64,000 bases of DNA from JABDPF01 sp036351575 (GCA_036351575.1 JAZBPJ010000115.1:1-64000), one strand, 5' to 3'; shown: positions 45,497-54,428, numbered from the stretch's first letter. The notes: generated from the letters alone by a model not told the origin. Numbers and translations are program-made.

Positions 45497-46515
45497 TTTC
45501 CGCTACCCAGCGGCAGGAACAGGCTGAACCGGCTGCCCGGCTGCAGCGGCTCGAAGGTCAGCATGCCATCGTGAACGGAAGCAATCTGCTGGGACAATGA
45601 CAGGCCGAGGCCCGTGCCGTCCCGCCGTCCGGTCACGAGGGGAAGAAACAGCAGCGAACGCAGAGATTCGGGCACGCCGCTGCCGTCGTCATCGACATCC
45701 AGCCGGATCGCACTTGTCTGGCCCGGGCGAAGAAAGGCACTGCCGTGCTTCACGCGGGTGCGAATCCGGATGTGTCCGGCTCCGGCCTGGCACGCATTCC
45801 GCAACAGGTTCAGAACCACCTGGCGGATCGCGCCGGCATCGACGTTGAGCGGCGGAATGCTCGGATCGTAGTCGCGCTCGAACTCGATGTTCTCACCGAA
45901 CTCCGCCCGGGCCACGTCCAATGCCTCCTGGATCAGTTGGTACATGTCGCAATGGCTGATCTGCAGTTCCGGCTGGCCGAAGCGACTGATCAACTCATCG
46001 ATGCGGTCCGATTCCCGCATGATGAGCCGTGCAAGCATCTCGAGTTCATCCGATTCCAGTTCGTCTGCGAGCATTTGCGCCGCCCCCCGAATGCCGCCCA
46101 GTGGGTTTCTGACTTCATGCCCCAGGTTCCTGCTGAGCAGCCCCAGCATGCCGGTCTGGATTTCCCGCTGCTGCAGGCGGCGGCGGTTTTGTTCCCATTC
46201 GAGACTGTGAATCTCCAGAAGACATTCATCCTGCCGCGTCTTGCGAACCGTGCAGTCAAACAGCCCACCGTCCATGCGCTGCTCGCGCAGGCACAGGCTC
46301 GAGTCCTGCACATCGGAATTGAGAACGGCTTCCCGCACCGGGGCGGGAACGGCCAGAGCATCGAGCTGCCGGCCCAGCGCACGGTCCCGGCTGAGCATCA
46401 AGGCCTGCTCGGCAGCGCTATTCATCATGTCGACCCGGCCGTCCGGTCCAATCCATACGACACCGGTTTCGAGCAGGTCGAGGACGTTCTCGTGCTGCTT
46501 GCCGAACTCTGCCAC
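45493..46515 (-). CDS. ntrB: Nitrogen regulation sensor kinase NtrB (NRII)
   Basis: 340 aa (E. coli GlnL 349), cytosolic. It starts with GTG at 46515. N-terminal PAS domain (ETGVVWIGPDGRVDMMNSAAE), H-box NLGHEVRNPLGGIRGAAQML with the phospho-histidine, N-box LLRNACQAG and G-boxes DDDGSGVPE and GTGLGLSLS. No membrane helix, as expected for NtrB, which receives nitrogen status through PII protein. It overlaps ntrC by 4 bases and follows the DUF4124 gene by 8. Confidence 0.95.
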   Translation of the reverse strand: MAEFGKQHENVLDLLETGVVWIGPDGRVDMMNSAAEQALMLSRDRALGRQLDALAVPAPVREAVLNSDVQDSSLCLREQRMDGGLFDCTVRKTRQDECLLEIHSLEWEQNRRRLQQREIQTGMLGLLSRNLGHEVRNPLGGIRGAAQMLADELESDELEMLARLIMRESDRIDELISRFGQPELQISHCDMYQLIQEALDVARAEFGENIEFERDYDPSIPPLNVDAGAIRQVVLNLLRNACQAGAGHIRIRTRVKHGSAFLRPGQTSAIRLDVDDDGSGVPESLRSLLFLPLVTGRRDGTGLGLSLSQQIASVHDGMLTFEPLQPGSRFSLFLPLGSGK

Positions 46516-46523
46516 CTCGTCTA

Positions 46524-47114
46524 TTACGGCCCACCCCCGCCGCGATTGAAGTTAACCGAGTGCTGCTTGACGAAAAAGGTAACCGGCGCGGTCGCGGCTA
46601 TGCGCTGCCCGGAATCGTTCTGCAGCACGGCGTAGACCTCATGGCTGCCGCGGTCCAGGACCAGCGTGACGCTGCCGCGGGTTGCGTCCCTGCTTTCCCC
46701 ATCCACGTACAGGGTCACGCTCATGCCCTCACGCAGCGGTGTCGAGGTCGCCCACGACACCGTCACTTCGTTGCCGGTACCCCAGAACGTCTCCTCGTCC
46801 ATCGGCTGGCTGATCCGGAAGTCCCGGTACATGCGCCTGAGTTCGGCCCGTGTCGGCTCGGCCGACTCCGGATCGGCGCCTTCCGCCGCGGCTGCCCCCG
46901 CATCGCCCGCCCCGGTGTCTTCCGGCACTGCGACATCCGTCTCGATCACCGAGAGCGGCTGCAACTCGACCGGTTCCGCACTGGGGTTGGGCCTCTGGTC
47001 GGTGTAAGTCACGGAGCCATCCGGGTTCACGACCTTGTAGATCGCCTGGCCGAATGCAGCAGGCGAGAGGATAAGAAGCAGGCTAGCGATCGCCGGTACC
47101 AGTCCTTTGCTCAT
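46524..47114 (-). CDS. DUF4124 periplasmic protein in the glnA-ntrBC operon
   Basis: 196 aa. Signal peptide ending AAFGQ, then the DUF4124 motif AIYKVVNPDGSVTYTDQRP. A low-complexity Ala/Gly/Glu linker follows, then a beta-rich C-terminal domain (VTVSWATSTPLREGMSVTLYVDG ends with a Gly-rich tail), which looks like an Ig-like fold. I use ATG 47114, 7 bases after AGGAG; an ATG six codons upstream has no such site. Function unknown. It is the usual passenger between glnA and ntrBC in several gammaproteobacteria; a periplasmic product in a nitrogen-signalling operon is unexplained. Confidence 0.82.
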   Translation of the reverse strand: MSKGLVPAIASLLLILSPAAFGQAIYKVVNPDGSVTYTDQRPNPSAEPVELQPLSVIETDVAVPEDTGAGDAGAAAAEGADPESAEPTRAELRRMYRDFRISQPMDEETFWGTGNEVTVSWATSTPLREGMSVTLYVDGESRDATRGSVTLVLDRGSHEVYAVLQNDSGQRIAATAPVTFFVKQHSVNFNRGGGGP

Positions 47115-47146
47115 GGCAGTTCTCCTTTTCAATCAGTTCATGCTTT

Positions 47147-47170
47147 CGGCCCGGCGACATCGCCGGGCCG
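47147..47170 (-). terminator. Strong hairpin between glnA and the DUF4124-ntrBC genes
   Basis: Perfect 10-11 bp GC-rich stem (CGGCCCGGCGA pairing with TCGCCGGGCCG) in the 101-base gap after the glnA stop. Read leftward it is followed by AAAGC, not by a T-run, so it is at best an inefficient terminator. More likely it is an attenuator or 3'-end stabiliser that keeps glnA mRNA far more abundant than ntrBC, as the glnA-glnL terminator does in E. coli. Confidence 0.5.
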
Positions 47171-47215
47171 TGAAAATAACCACCGCCGCACGCTTCTTCC
47201 GCTTTTGCGCAAACG

Positions 47216-48625
47216 CTACAGCGAGTAATACATATCGAACTCGACGGGATGCGTGCTCATGCGGAAGGTCGTCACCTCTTCCATCTTCAGCGCGATGTAG
47301 CCGTCGATCAGGTCGTCGTCGAAAACACCGCCCGCCGTGAGGAATTCGCGGTCCGCGTCCAGTGCGGCCAGCGCCTGGTCCAGGGAAGAGCAAACCGTCG
47401 GGATCTGCGCTTCTTCCTCGGGCGGCAGGTCGTACAGGTCTTTGTCCATCGGCGCACCCGGGTCGATCTTGTTCCTGATGCCGTCCAGCCCGGCCATCAG
47501 CATCGCGGCGAACATCAGGTAACCGTTCGCGGAGGGATCGCCGAAGCGCACTTCGATGCGGCGGGCCTTCGGGCTGCTCACGAACGGAATGCGGCAGGAG
47601 GCGGAACGGTTGCGCGCCGAGTAGGCCAGCATGACCGGGGCCTCGAAGCCGGGAACCAGCCGCTTGTAGCTGTTGGTCGACGCATTGGCGAAAGCATTCA
47701 GGGCGCGGGCGTGCTTGAAGATGCCGCCGATGTAGTGGAAAGCGGTTTCGGACAGGCCGCCGTAGCCATCGCCGGAAAAGAGATTTTTTCCTTCCTTGGC
47801 AATGGACTGGTGGACATGCATGCCGGAGCCGTTGTCCCCCACCAGCGGTTTGGGCATGAACGTGGCGGTCTGTCCGTTCCGGTGCGCCACGTTGTGCACA
47901 ACGTATTTGAGCGTAAGCAGTTCGTCGCCCTTGGCCACCAGGGTGTTGAATTTCGTTCCGATTTCACACTGCCCGGCGGTTCCGACCTCGTGATGGTGCA
48001 CCTCGACGACCAGACCCATCTTCTCCATGATGGCGCACATTTCCGAGCGCACGTCGTGCAGCGAATCGACCGGCGGTACCGGGAAGTAGCCGCCCTTGAC
48101 GCCCGGCCGGTGGCCGATGTTTCCGCCCTCGTACTCGGCGCCGGTGTTCCAGGCCCCTTCCTCGGAGTCGACCCGGTAAGAGCAGCCGTGCATGTCGGTT
48201 TCGTAACGCACGTCGTCAAATACGAAAAATTCCGGCTCCGGCCCGAAAAATGCCGTATCCGCGATGCCGCTCGATTTCATGTACGCCTCGGCACGCTTGG
48301 CCAGGGAGCGCGGGCAGCGGTTATAGCCTTCCATCGTGTTCGGCTCGAGCACATCGCAGCGAATGATCATCGTCTTGTGCTCGGAGAAGGGATCCTTGAC
48401 CGCGGTATCGACATCCGGCATCAGGACCATGTCCGATTCATTGATGCTCTTCCAGCCCTTGATGGAAGAACCGTCGAACATTTTTCCGTCTTCGAAAAGG
48501 TCCTCGTCAACGGCGCTCACGGGAAGCGAAACGTGCTGTTCTTTGCCGAGCGTGTCGCAGAAACGCAGGTCCACGAAACGGAATTTTTTCTCTTCCAGGG
48601 TCTTCAGAATTTTTTCAGTGCTCAT
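47216..48625 (-). CDS. glnA: Glutamine synthetase type I
   Basis: 469 aa (E. coli 469). It makes glutamine from glutamate, ammonia and ATP; forms a dodecamer. Start region FRFVDLRFCDTLGKEQHVSLP and MFDGSSIKGWKSI. Metal and substrate sites include FFGPEPEFFVFDDV, EVHHHEVGTAGQCEIG and the ATP-site KPLVGDNGSGMHVHQS. Tyr398 in DKDLYDLPPEE is the adenylylation tyrosine, so activity should be controlled by GlnE. Transcription appears to depend on sigma-54 and NtrC from the upstream region. First gene of glnA-DUF4124-ntrB-ntrC. Confidence 0.98.
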   Translation of the reverse strand: MSTEKILKTLEEKKFRFVDLRFCDTLGKEQHVSLPVSAVDEDLFEDGKMFDGSSIKGWKSINESDMVLMPDVDTAVKDPFSEHKTMIIRCDVLEPNTMEGYNRCPRSLAKRAEAYMKSSGIADTAFFGPEPEFFVFDDVRYETDMHGCSYRVDSEEGAWNTGAEYEGGNIGHRPGVKGGYFPVPPVDSLHDVRSEMCAIMEKMGLVVEVHHHEVGTAGQCEIGTKFNTLVAKGDELLTLKYVVHNVAHRNGQTATFMPKPLVGDNGSGMHVHQSIAKEGKNLFSGDGYGGLSETAFHYIGGIFKHARALNAFANASTNSYKRLVPGFEAPVMLAYSARNRSASCRIPFVSSPKARRIEVRFGDPSANGYLMFAAMLMAGLDGIRNKIDPGAPMDKDLYDLPPEEEAQIPTVCSSLDQALAALDADREFLTAGGVFDDDLIDGYIALKMEEVTTFRMSTHPVEFDMYYSL

Positions 48626-48673
48626 CGGTAGTCATTCCTGTGTTCGAGTGAAAGGCATGGGTTCGGTATTACC

Positions 48674-48691
48674 AAGCAGAATCCATGCCAA
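48674..48691 (-). promoter_or_regulatory. Sigma-54 (-24/-12) promoter of glnA
   Basis: Read leftward: TTGGCATGGATTCTGCTT. The invariant GG and GC are present with exactly 10 bases between them, and the flanks agree with the YTGGCACG-N4-TTGCW consensus apart from two positions. The expected transcription start lies about 12 bases on, near 48664, giving a leader of roughly 39 bases before the glnA ATG. Confidence 0.85.
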
Positions 48692-48823
48692 TGCGATTGC
48701 CCACAAAACCTGCGAATAAGACTCATGATGGCCGCATATTCGCGGATTTTAGATGCTATTTGTCGAATCTTCGAGAACCGTCTTCAACACCGGGGGTGTC
48801 TGCAAACCGCAGTCTAACACGGC

Positions 48824-48840
48824 TGCACCTGTGTGGTGCA
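48824..48840 (-). promoter_or_regulatory. NtrC-binding site, promoter-proximal
   Basis: TGCACC-N5-GGTGCA, a perfect 17-base dyad matching the NtrC enhancer consensus TGCACCA-N3-TGGTGCA in every dyad position but the inner pair. It is centred about 168 bases upstream of the predicted glnA start. Its centre is 32 bases from the second box, three helical turns, the same spacing as the paired enhancer sites of E. coli glnAp2. Confidence 0.8.
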
Positions 48841-48855
48841 GTCCGCTGGGCATTC

Positions 48856-48872
48856 TGCACCATTCGGGTGCG
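48856..48872 (-). promoter_or_regulatory. NtrC-binding site, promoter-distal
   Basis: TGCACC-N5-GGTGCG: a dyad identical to the NtrC consensus halves except the final base. It lies immediately next to the uppP stop codon (48874-48876), so the enhancer pair fills the upstream half of the uppP-glnA gap. Confidence 0.75.
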
Positions 48873-48873
48873 A

Positions 48874-49671
48874 TTAAAATGCGATCCAGACCAGGAAGAT
48901 ACCGAGCAGCAACCGGTACAGGACGAAAGGCAGCAGCCCCACGCGCTTGAGCAGCGCCAGGAACGCGGCAATGCAGGCCCAGCCGGCCAGGGCCGAAAAC
49001 AGCAGTGCAAGGAGGAACTGGGTCCAGTCGATGGGAGCGTCACCCTGTGCCACCCTGACCATGCCGTAAGCGCCGGCGGCCGCGATCACCGGGATCGAAA
49101 TCAGGAAAGAAAAGCGCGCAGCCGCGTCCGCTGTGAATCCCAGCGCGCGCCCGGCCGTGATCGTTATGCCTGATCGGGATGTACCCGGCACCAGGGCCAG
49201 GACCTGGGCCAGGCCAATCAGAACCACGGACCTCAGCCCCATGCTTTCGAGCGGCCTGTAACTCGGGCTGAAACGGTCGGCGGCCCAGAGCAGCAGGCCG
49301 AACCCGATGGTGGTGACTGCAATAACCCGGACGTCGCGCAGGTAAGCCTCGACAAGACCGTGGGCGAAGTAACCGAGCAGGAGTGCAGGCACGCTGGCCA
49401 CCACGATATAAGCCGCCATCGCGCGGGCCCTGCGGGCGTCTTCACCCCGGTTGCGAACCAGGCAGGCCCCGACCATCGAAGAGAGGTCGGATCGAAAGTA
49501 GAACAGAACGGCGAACAGCGTTCCCAGGTGGGTGGCGACATCGAACACCAGACCCTGGTCCGGCCAGCCAAAAACCTTGCCGCCGAGTATCAGGTGAGCC
49601 GAACTCGATACCGGAAGAAACTCCGTCAATCCCTGAACCAGGGAAAGCACCAGGATCTGGATCAGCGACAT
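48874..49671 (-). CDS. uppP: Undecaprenyl-diphosphatase UppP (BacA)
   Basis: 265 aa, about eight membrane helices. It recycles the C55 lipid carrier for peptidoglycan by removing a phosphate from undecaprenyl diphosphate. The catalytic motifs are LTEFLPVSSSAHLIL near residue 15 and VPGTSRSGITI in the second half. Members can confer bacitracin tolerance. The gene reads toward glnA with the NtrC boxes just after its stop, and is divergent from the M14 peptidase (65-base gap). Confidence 0.96.
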   Translation of the reverse strand: MSLIQILVLSLVQGLTEFLPVSSSAHLILGGKVFGWPDQGLVFDVATHLGTLFAVLFYFRSDLSSMVGACLVRNRGEDARRARAMAAYIVVASVPALLLGYFAHGLVEAYLRDVRVIAVTTIGFGLLLWAADRFSPSYRPLESMGLRSVVLIGLAQVLALVPGTSRSGITITAGRALGFTADAAARFSFLISIPVIAAAGAYGMVRVAQGDAPIDWTQFLLALLFSALAGWACIAAFLALLKRVGLLPFVLYRLLLGIFLVWIAF

Positions 49672-49736
49672 CGGCAGCCCTCAAAAGCAGTAAAAGCTTT
49701 TGCGGGCAGTATCTCATAGAATAACGATTTTCATCG

Positions 49737-52307
49737 GTGAAAAACGTGAACAGGCTACTGACCGCATTGATGTTCCTGCTCGTGGCAGGGAACCTTTCCG
49801 CGCGGAGCGCCGCGGACTACCTGCCCGACGATATGCAGGCAGACCCCGCAGTTCCCACACCGGAGGCCTGGCTTGGCTGGGAAATCGGTGACCGCCATGT
49901 CGGGCATGACGCCCTGGTTGGCTACCTTTACGCTTTGGCCGAGTCTTCACCGCGCGTGACCGTCAGGGAAACAGGCCGCTCGCACGAAAAACGGCCGCTG
50001 CTGCAGCTCGCCGTCACCAGCCCGGAAAACCAGGGCCGCCTCGAGGCGCTGCGCCAGGCGCACCTGGCGGGCGAAGGCCCGCTGGTCGTCTGGATGGGCT
50101 ACAGCGTGCACGGCGATGAACCCAGCGGAAGCAACGCCTCCATGCTCGCGGCCTATTACCTGGCTGCATCCCGCTCCCCGGCCGTCGAGGAACTGCTCGC
50201 TGGCACGATCGTGCTGATCGACCCGGCCATCAACCCGGACGGGCTCGATCGGTTCGCCAGCTGGGCCAACCAGAACGCGGCGCGAAACCCGGTCGGCGAC
50301 CCGGTGACGCGCCAGCACCGGCAGCCCTGGCCGGGTGCGCGCACCAACCACTACTGGTTCGACCTCAACCGTGACTGGCTGCCGCTGGTTCAGCCGGAAT
50401 CACGGGTCCGCATCGCCGAGTACCATCGCTGGCTTCCGCACGTCCTGACCGATCACCACGAACAGGGCGGCCGCAATCCGGGCTTCTTTTTCCAGCCCGG
50501 GGTTCCCAGCCGCCAGAATCCCCTGACACCGGCTGAGAACTTCGAACTGACGCGACTGCTGGCGGATTTTCATGCCACGGCGATGGACGCCGCGGGCCAG
50601 CTGTATTTCACCGAGGATTCTTACGACGACTTCTACTTCGGCAAGGGTTCGACCTATCCCGACATCAACGGCGGGGTCGGCATCCTGTTCGAGCAGCGCG
50701 CCATTCGCGGCCAGGCGCTGGATACCGTCAACGGCACCGAGACGTTCGCACAGGCAATAGCCAACCAGCTGCGCGTTTCTCTGTCCACCCTGCGCGGCGC
50801 CTGGCAATTGCGGGACCGGCTCAAGTCCTACCAGGCCGGGTTTCATGAACGCATGCAAAAGCGTGCGGCAAGCCGCCGCTTTACGGCCTGGGTGCTCGGA
50901 GACGACGGTGACCCGGAACGGGCCCGTGCACTGCTGGAAGTCCTCGCTCTGCATCAAATCGAATATGCCGCGCTGGGCGAGACCGTCAGGGCCGGCAGCC
51001 ATGAGTTCCGGCCGGGCAGCGCCTGGGTCATACCGGCGCAGCAGCGCCAGTTCGGACTGCTCGAGGCCATCATGGAGCAGCGGACGGAATTCGAGGACAA
51101 CACCTTTTACGACGTATCTGCCTGGACGCTGCCGCTGGCCTGGGACCTGCCCTACGCAACCGTTTCAAGAATGCCCGACACCACCGAACCGCCCGCGGCC
51201 AGCAGCGGCCTCGCGCCTGACCCGGGCGCCCGCGCCTGGCTGATTCCATGGGGCCAGCTGGGCGCCCCGGCACTGCTGCAGGACCTGCTCGAGGCGGGCG
51301 CCCGCGTGCGGGCTGCACGCAAGCCTTTCAGCGCCGGCAGCGGCAGCGCTCCGACCGCGTTCCAGCGCGGCACCCTGCTGGTGCACGCCGGCATCCAGGA
51401 CGAAGACCGGCTGGAAGGCATTTTGGAAAGATTGTCAGAGGCAGCGCTCAACGGCCTGCAGATCACCAGCATTGATTCGTCCATGACCCCCATCGGGCCG
51501 GACTTCGGCGCCTCGCACTTCACCCATATCGGCCCGGTCAAGCCGCTGATCCTCGGCGGCAAAGGCGTTTCTTCCTACGATGCCGGAGCTACCTGGCACC
51601 TGCTCGACGAGCGCCTGGGTATCGCCGTCCCACTGGTCGAACAACGCGACTTCGACATTCTCGACCTGGATCAATACACGCATATCCTGTTGCCGGACGG
51701 GCATTACCGGGACCTCGACGAAACCAACAGCCGCCGCATCGCCCGCTGGGTGAAAGACGGGGGCATCCTGGTCGCCAGCGGGCGGGCGGCGGACTGGGCG
51801 GAGCGGCTGTGCTTCGGCAAACAGTGCGAGGAAGAAGAGCAATCGACGGTCGAGGAGCCGGCGCCGTCCCGCGCCTACTCGGATTTCAGCGATGACCGTG
51901 CACGGCTGGTCATCGGCGGCGCCATCGCGGCGGCCATCGCGGATCTCAGCCACCCGCTCTGTTACGGCATACAGCGTCCCGAACTGCCGGTGTTCCGGCA
52001 GGGCACCGTGCTGCTGAAACCTGGCGACGACGCGTATTCGACCCCGGTGCGTTACAGCAATGAGCCGTTGCTGGCCGGCTTTATCGGCGAACAGCGACTG
52101 GACGAAATGCGGGGCCAGCCTGCGGTTGCCGCGGACCGGCACGGCAAGGGCCTGGTCGTGCGTTTCGCCAATACGCCGCTGTTCCGCGGGTTCTGGCGCG
52201 GCACCGAGCGCCTGTACGTCAATGCGCTCTACATGGGCCAGACCGTGCAGGACACGACATTGCCGGACGTGACCGCGCCCGCTCGCAACGAGCCGGAACG
52301 GCTCTGA
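49737..52307 (+). CDS. Large secreted M14-family zinc carboxypeptidase
   Basis: 856 aa with a GTG start; another in-frame GTG is three codons later. Signal peptide 1-22 (LLVAGNLSARSA). Carboxypeptidase A fold at about 45-350: zinc ligands H125 and E128 in VHGDEPSG, the NRDW motif at 211-214, and the third ligand in LTDHHEQGG (H240). The region beyond about residue 380 is a beta/alpha domain containing ILLPDGHYRDLDE and WVKDGGILVASGR, resembling a class I glutamine-amidotransferase-like fold without an obvious catalytic cysteine. It probably degrades peptides in the periplasm or outside the cell. Monocistronic, or paired with the oxidoreductase 22 bases downstream. Confidence 0.88.
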   Translation: MKNVNRLLTALMFLLVAGNLSARSAADYLPDDMQADPAVPTPEAWLGWEIGDRHVGHDALVGYLYALAESSPRVTVRETGRSHEKRPLLQLAVTSPENQGRLEALRQAHLAGEGPLVVWMGYSVHGDEPSGSNASMLAAYYLAASRSPAVEELLAGTIVLIDPAINPDGLDRFASWANQNAARNPVGDPVTRQHRQPWPGARTNHYWFDLNRDWLPLVQPESRVRIAEYHRWLPHVLTDHHEQGGRNPGFFFQPGVPSRQNPLTPAENFELTRLLADFHATAMDAAGQLYFTEDSYDDFYFGKGSTYPDINGGVGILFEQRAIRGQALDTVNGTETFAQAIANQLRVSLSTLRGAWQLRDRLKSYQAGFHERMQKRAASRRFTAWVLGDDGDPERARALLEVLALHQIEYAALGETVRAGSHEFRPGSAWVIPAQQRQFGLLEAIMEQRTEFEDNTFYDVSAWTLPLAWDLPYATVSRMPDTTEPPAASSGLAPDPGARAWLIPWGQLGAPALLQDLLEAGARVRAARKPFSAGSGSAPTAFQRGTLLVHAGIQDEDRLEGILERLSEAALNGLQITSIDSSMTPIGPDFGASHFTHIGPVKPLILGGKGVSSYDAGATWHLLDERLGIAVPLVEQRDFDILDLDQYTHILLPDGHYRDLDETNSRRIARWVKDGGILVASGRAADWAERLCFGKQCEEEEQSTVEEPAPSRAYSDFSDDRARLVIGGAIAAAIADLSHPLCYGIQRPELPVFRQGTVLLKPGDDAYSTPVRYSNEPLLAGFIGEQRLDEMRGQPAVAADRHGKGLVVRFANTPLFRGFWRGTERLYVNALYMGQTVQDTTLPDVTAPARNEPERL

Positions 52308-52329
52308 ACCACGCATAGGGTATGCAGCA

Positions 52330-53208
52330 ATGAAATACACCGTCAGCTTTATCGGCCTCGGCGTCATGGGTTACCCCATGGCGGGTTACCTCGCCCGGGC
52401 AGGACACGATGTCCGCGTATTCAACCGGACCACGGCGCGCGCCGAGCAGTGGGTCCGCGACCACGGCGGCCGTTGCGCCGCGACGCCGGCGCAAGCGGCG
52501 GCGGACTGCGACTTCGTTTTCTGCTGTGTCGGAAACGACGACGACGTGCGTTCGGTGACCACCGCTGAAAACGGCGCGTTTCACGGCATGCAACCGGGCG
52601 CAGTTTTTGTCGATCACACCACGACGTCAGCAAAGCTTGCGCGTGAACTGGCCGCGGAGGCTGCGAAAAGCGGGTTCGGCTTCCTCGACGCTCCCGTTTC
52701 CGGCGGACAGGCGGGCGCGGAGAACGGCCAGCTCACCGTGATGATCGGCGGTGATGAAAAGGACGCCGCCAGCGCGGCGCCGCTGATTGATTGCTATGCC
52801 AGAATGCAGGCCCGCCTGGGCGAAGCGGGTGCGGGTCAACTGGCCAAGATGGTCAACCAGATCTGCATCGCCGGCATCGTTCAGGGTCTTTCCGAAGCAC
52901 TTCATTTCGCCGGCCGCGCGGGCCTGGACCCGAAAGCGGTCGTCGAGGTGATCTCAAAAGGCGCCGCCCAGTCCTGGCAGATGGACAACCGCGCCGAGAC
53001 CATGGTCGATGGTGTTTTCGACTATGGCTTCGCGGTCGACTGGATGCGCAAGGACCTCGCCTACGTGCTCGACGAGGCCCGGGAAACCGGCGCCCGCCTG
53101 CCGCTCACCGCCCTGGTCGACCAGTTCTACCAGGAGGTCCAGTCGCTGGGCGGAGGGCGCTGGGATACGTCGAGCCTGATCGTGCCGCTGGAAAAAAGCG
53201 CCGGGTAA
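52330..53208 (+). CDS. Beta-hydroxyacid dehydrogenase (3-hydroxyisobutyrate dehydrogenase family)
   Basis: 292 aa. Starts with the NAD(P)-binding FIGLGVMGYPMAGYLARAG, then FNRTTAR, the substrate-site DAPVSGGQAGAENG, and the catalytic lysine in AGQLAKMVNQICIAG. These fix the beta-hydroxyacid dehydrogenase superfamily (3-hydroxyisobutyrate, tartronate semialdehyde or glyoxylate/succinate semialdehyde reductases), but not the substrate. The arginine in FNRTT hints at NADP preference. Convergent with hemY, 5 bases between stops. Confidence 0.9.
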   Translation: MKYTVSFIGLGVMGYPMAGYLARAGHDVRVFNRTTARAEQWVRDHGGRCAATPAQAAADCDFVFCCVGNDDDVRSVTTAENGAFHGMQPGAVFVDHTTTSAKLARELAAEAAKSGFGFLDAPVSGGQAGAENGQLTVMIGGDEKDAASAAPLIDCYARMQARLGEAGAGQLAKMVNQICIAGIVQGLSEALHFAGRAGLDPKAVVEVISKGAAQSWQMDNRAETMVDGVFDYGFAVDWMRKDLAYVLDEARETGARLPLTALVDQFYQEVQSLGGGRWDTSSLIVPLEKSAG

Positions 53209-53213
53209 AAAGC

Positions 53214-54428
53214 TCAGGCGTCCGGCGCTTCCAGCCGGGCCAGTTCGCCGGGCAGTGGTTTTGGATCCCTGCCCTGGTTCATGCGCAGCGCATTGCGGAA
53301 ACAGGCCATCGCGACTTCGAGCTCACCCTTGCGCTCCAGCAATTGCCCCAGGGAATCGTACCCCGCGACCGTGGGCTCCAGTTCAAGGCTTCGCACCAGG
53401 TGCTCGCGGGCCTTGCCCCAGAGCTCCTCGCGCGCGCAGATCCTGCCCAGCGCCAGGTGCAGGGCGGAATCATCGGGATGGTCTTTCAGCCACTTTTCGC
53501 ACTGGCGCAGGCGCCTGCTCGCGTCGTCGGCGCCGGCCACTCCGTATGGCGGCAGCAGGCTCGAATCCCACCGGCGTTTCAGCGCGGCCCGGATGACTTC
53601 TTCATTCAATTCGGGTGCATCCAGTTCGACGGCGCGCTCGGCAAAGGTTCTTACCACCACCGCATCCTGCTGCAGGGCTTTGGGCAGGCCGCGCCAGTCG
53701 GACTGCAGCGACTCCGCGTCGCGGCTGCGACGCAGCTCGGTCACGGCCGCCTGCCGCTTCAGTTCCGCGGCCTTCTCCGTGTCGAGCATCCTGGTCTTGA
53801 GCATGACGGGCAGCAAGCCGACCAGCGGTTCCCACTCGCCGAGCTCGGTGTAGCAGCGCGCCAGCATTTCGAGCACCTGCGGGTGCTTTTTGCGGCGCGA
53901 CTGCAGGTCTTCGAGAATGGGCCTGGCCTCTTCGAACTGCCCGCTGGAAACCATGATTTTCGCGCGGGTCAGTTCGACGATGAATTTTTGCTTGCGGTTG
54001 CGCGTATCGGCCTGCTCGAGGTAGTACTCCGCCCGGTCCGGGGCGTCCTGGCCGCCGGCCGCTTCCGCCGCCGCCAGGTAGCGGGCTGTTGTTCGGCCGT
54101 GAGCGGAGGCTGACCGTTCCAGTGCGCGCTCGGCCGTCTGCCAGTCACCCTCGGTCAGGGCCAGCAAGCCTTTTTCCAGCTGGACCAGGGAACGTTTTTC
54201 ACGCACCCGCCGCGCAGCATCCGATGGCATCTTCCAAAGCCACAACAACAGCCAGATCAGCAGCCAGGCCAGCAAGACCGCGAAAAGCAGCACCAGCACG
54301 CTGGTTTCCACCGTCCAGCCGCGAAAATGGATCTGCACCATACCGGGGTCGGCCTTGAAGACCGGCGCCAGGGCCGCGGCCAGCAGCGCCAGCACAAACG
54401 CGATCAATACCAGGAACGCGGCCTTCAT
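53214..54428 (-). CDS. hemY: HemY tetratricopeptide membrane protein
   Basis: 404 aa (E. coli HemY 398). Two N-terminal membrane helices (LVLIAFVLALLAAALAPVF and VLLFAVLLAWLLIWLLLW) flank the HemY-N signature around VQIHFRGWTVETS, followed by tetratricopeptide repeats to the end. It is linked to late heme synthesis in E. coli, though it is not the Bacillus-type protoporphyrinogen oxidase of the same name; the exact role is not settled. It overlaps hemX by ATGA and is the last gene of the algZ-algR-hemCDXY run. Confidence 0.92.
   Translation of the reverse strand: MKAAFLVLIAFVLALLAAALAPVFKADPGMVQIHFRGWTVETSVLVLLFAVLLAWLLIWLLLWLWKMPSDAARRVREKRSLVQLEKGLLALTEGDWQTAERALERSASAHGRTTARYLAAAEAAGGQDAPDRAEYYLEQADTRNRKQKFIVELTRAKIMVSSGQFEEARPILEDLQSRRKKHPQVLEMLARCYTELGEWEPLVGLLPVMLKTRMLDTEKAAELKRQAAVTELRRSRDAESLQSDWRGLPKALQQDAVVVRTFAERAVELDAPELNEEVIRAALKRRWDSSLLPPYGVAGADDASRRLRQCEKWLKDHPDDSALHLALGRICAREELWGKAREHLVRSLELEPTVAGYDSLGQLLERKGELEVAMACFRNALRMNQGRDPKPLPGELARLEAPDA

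Noticed and set aside
47249..48631. 460-codon rightward open frame opposite glnA
   Set aside because: Shadow of the glutamine synthetase frame; no recognisable domain, and it would cover the glnA start region.
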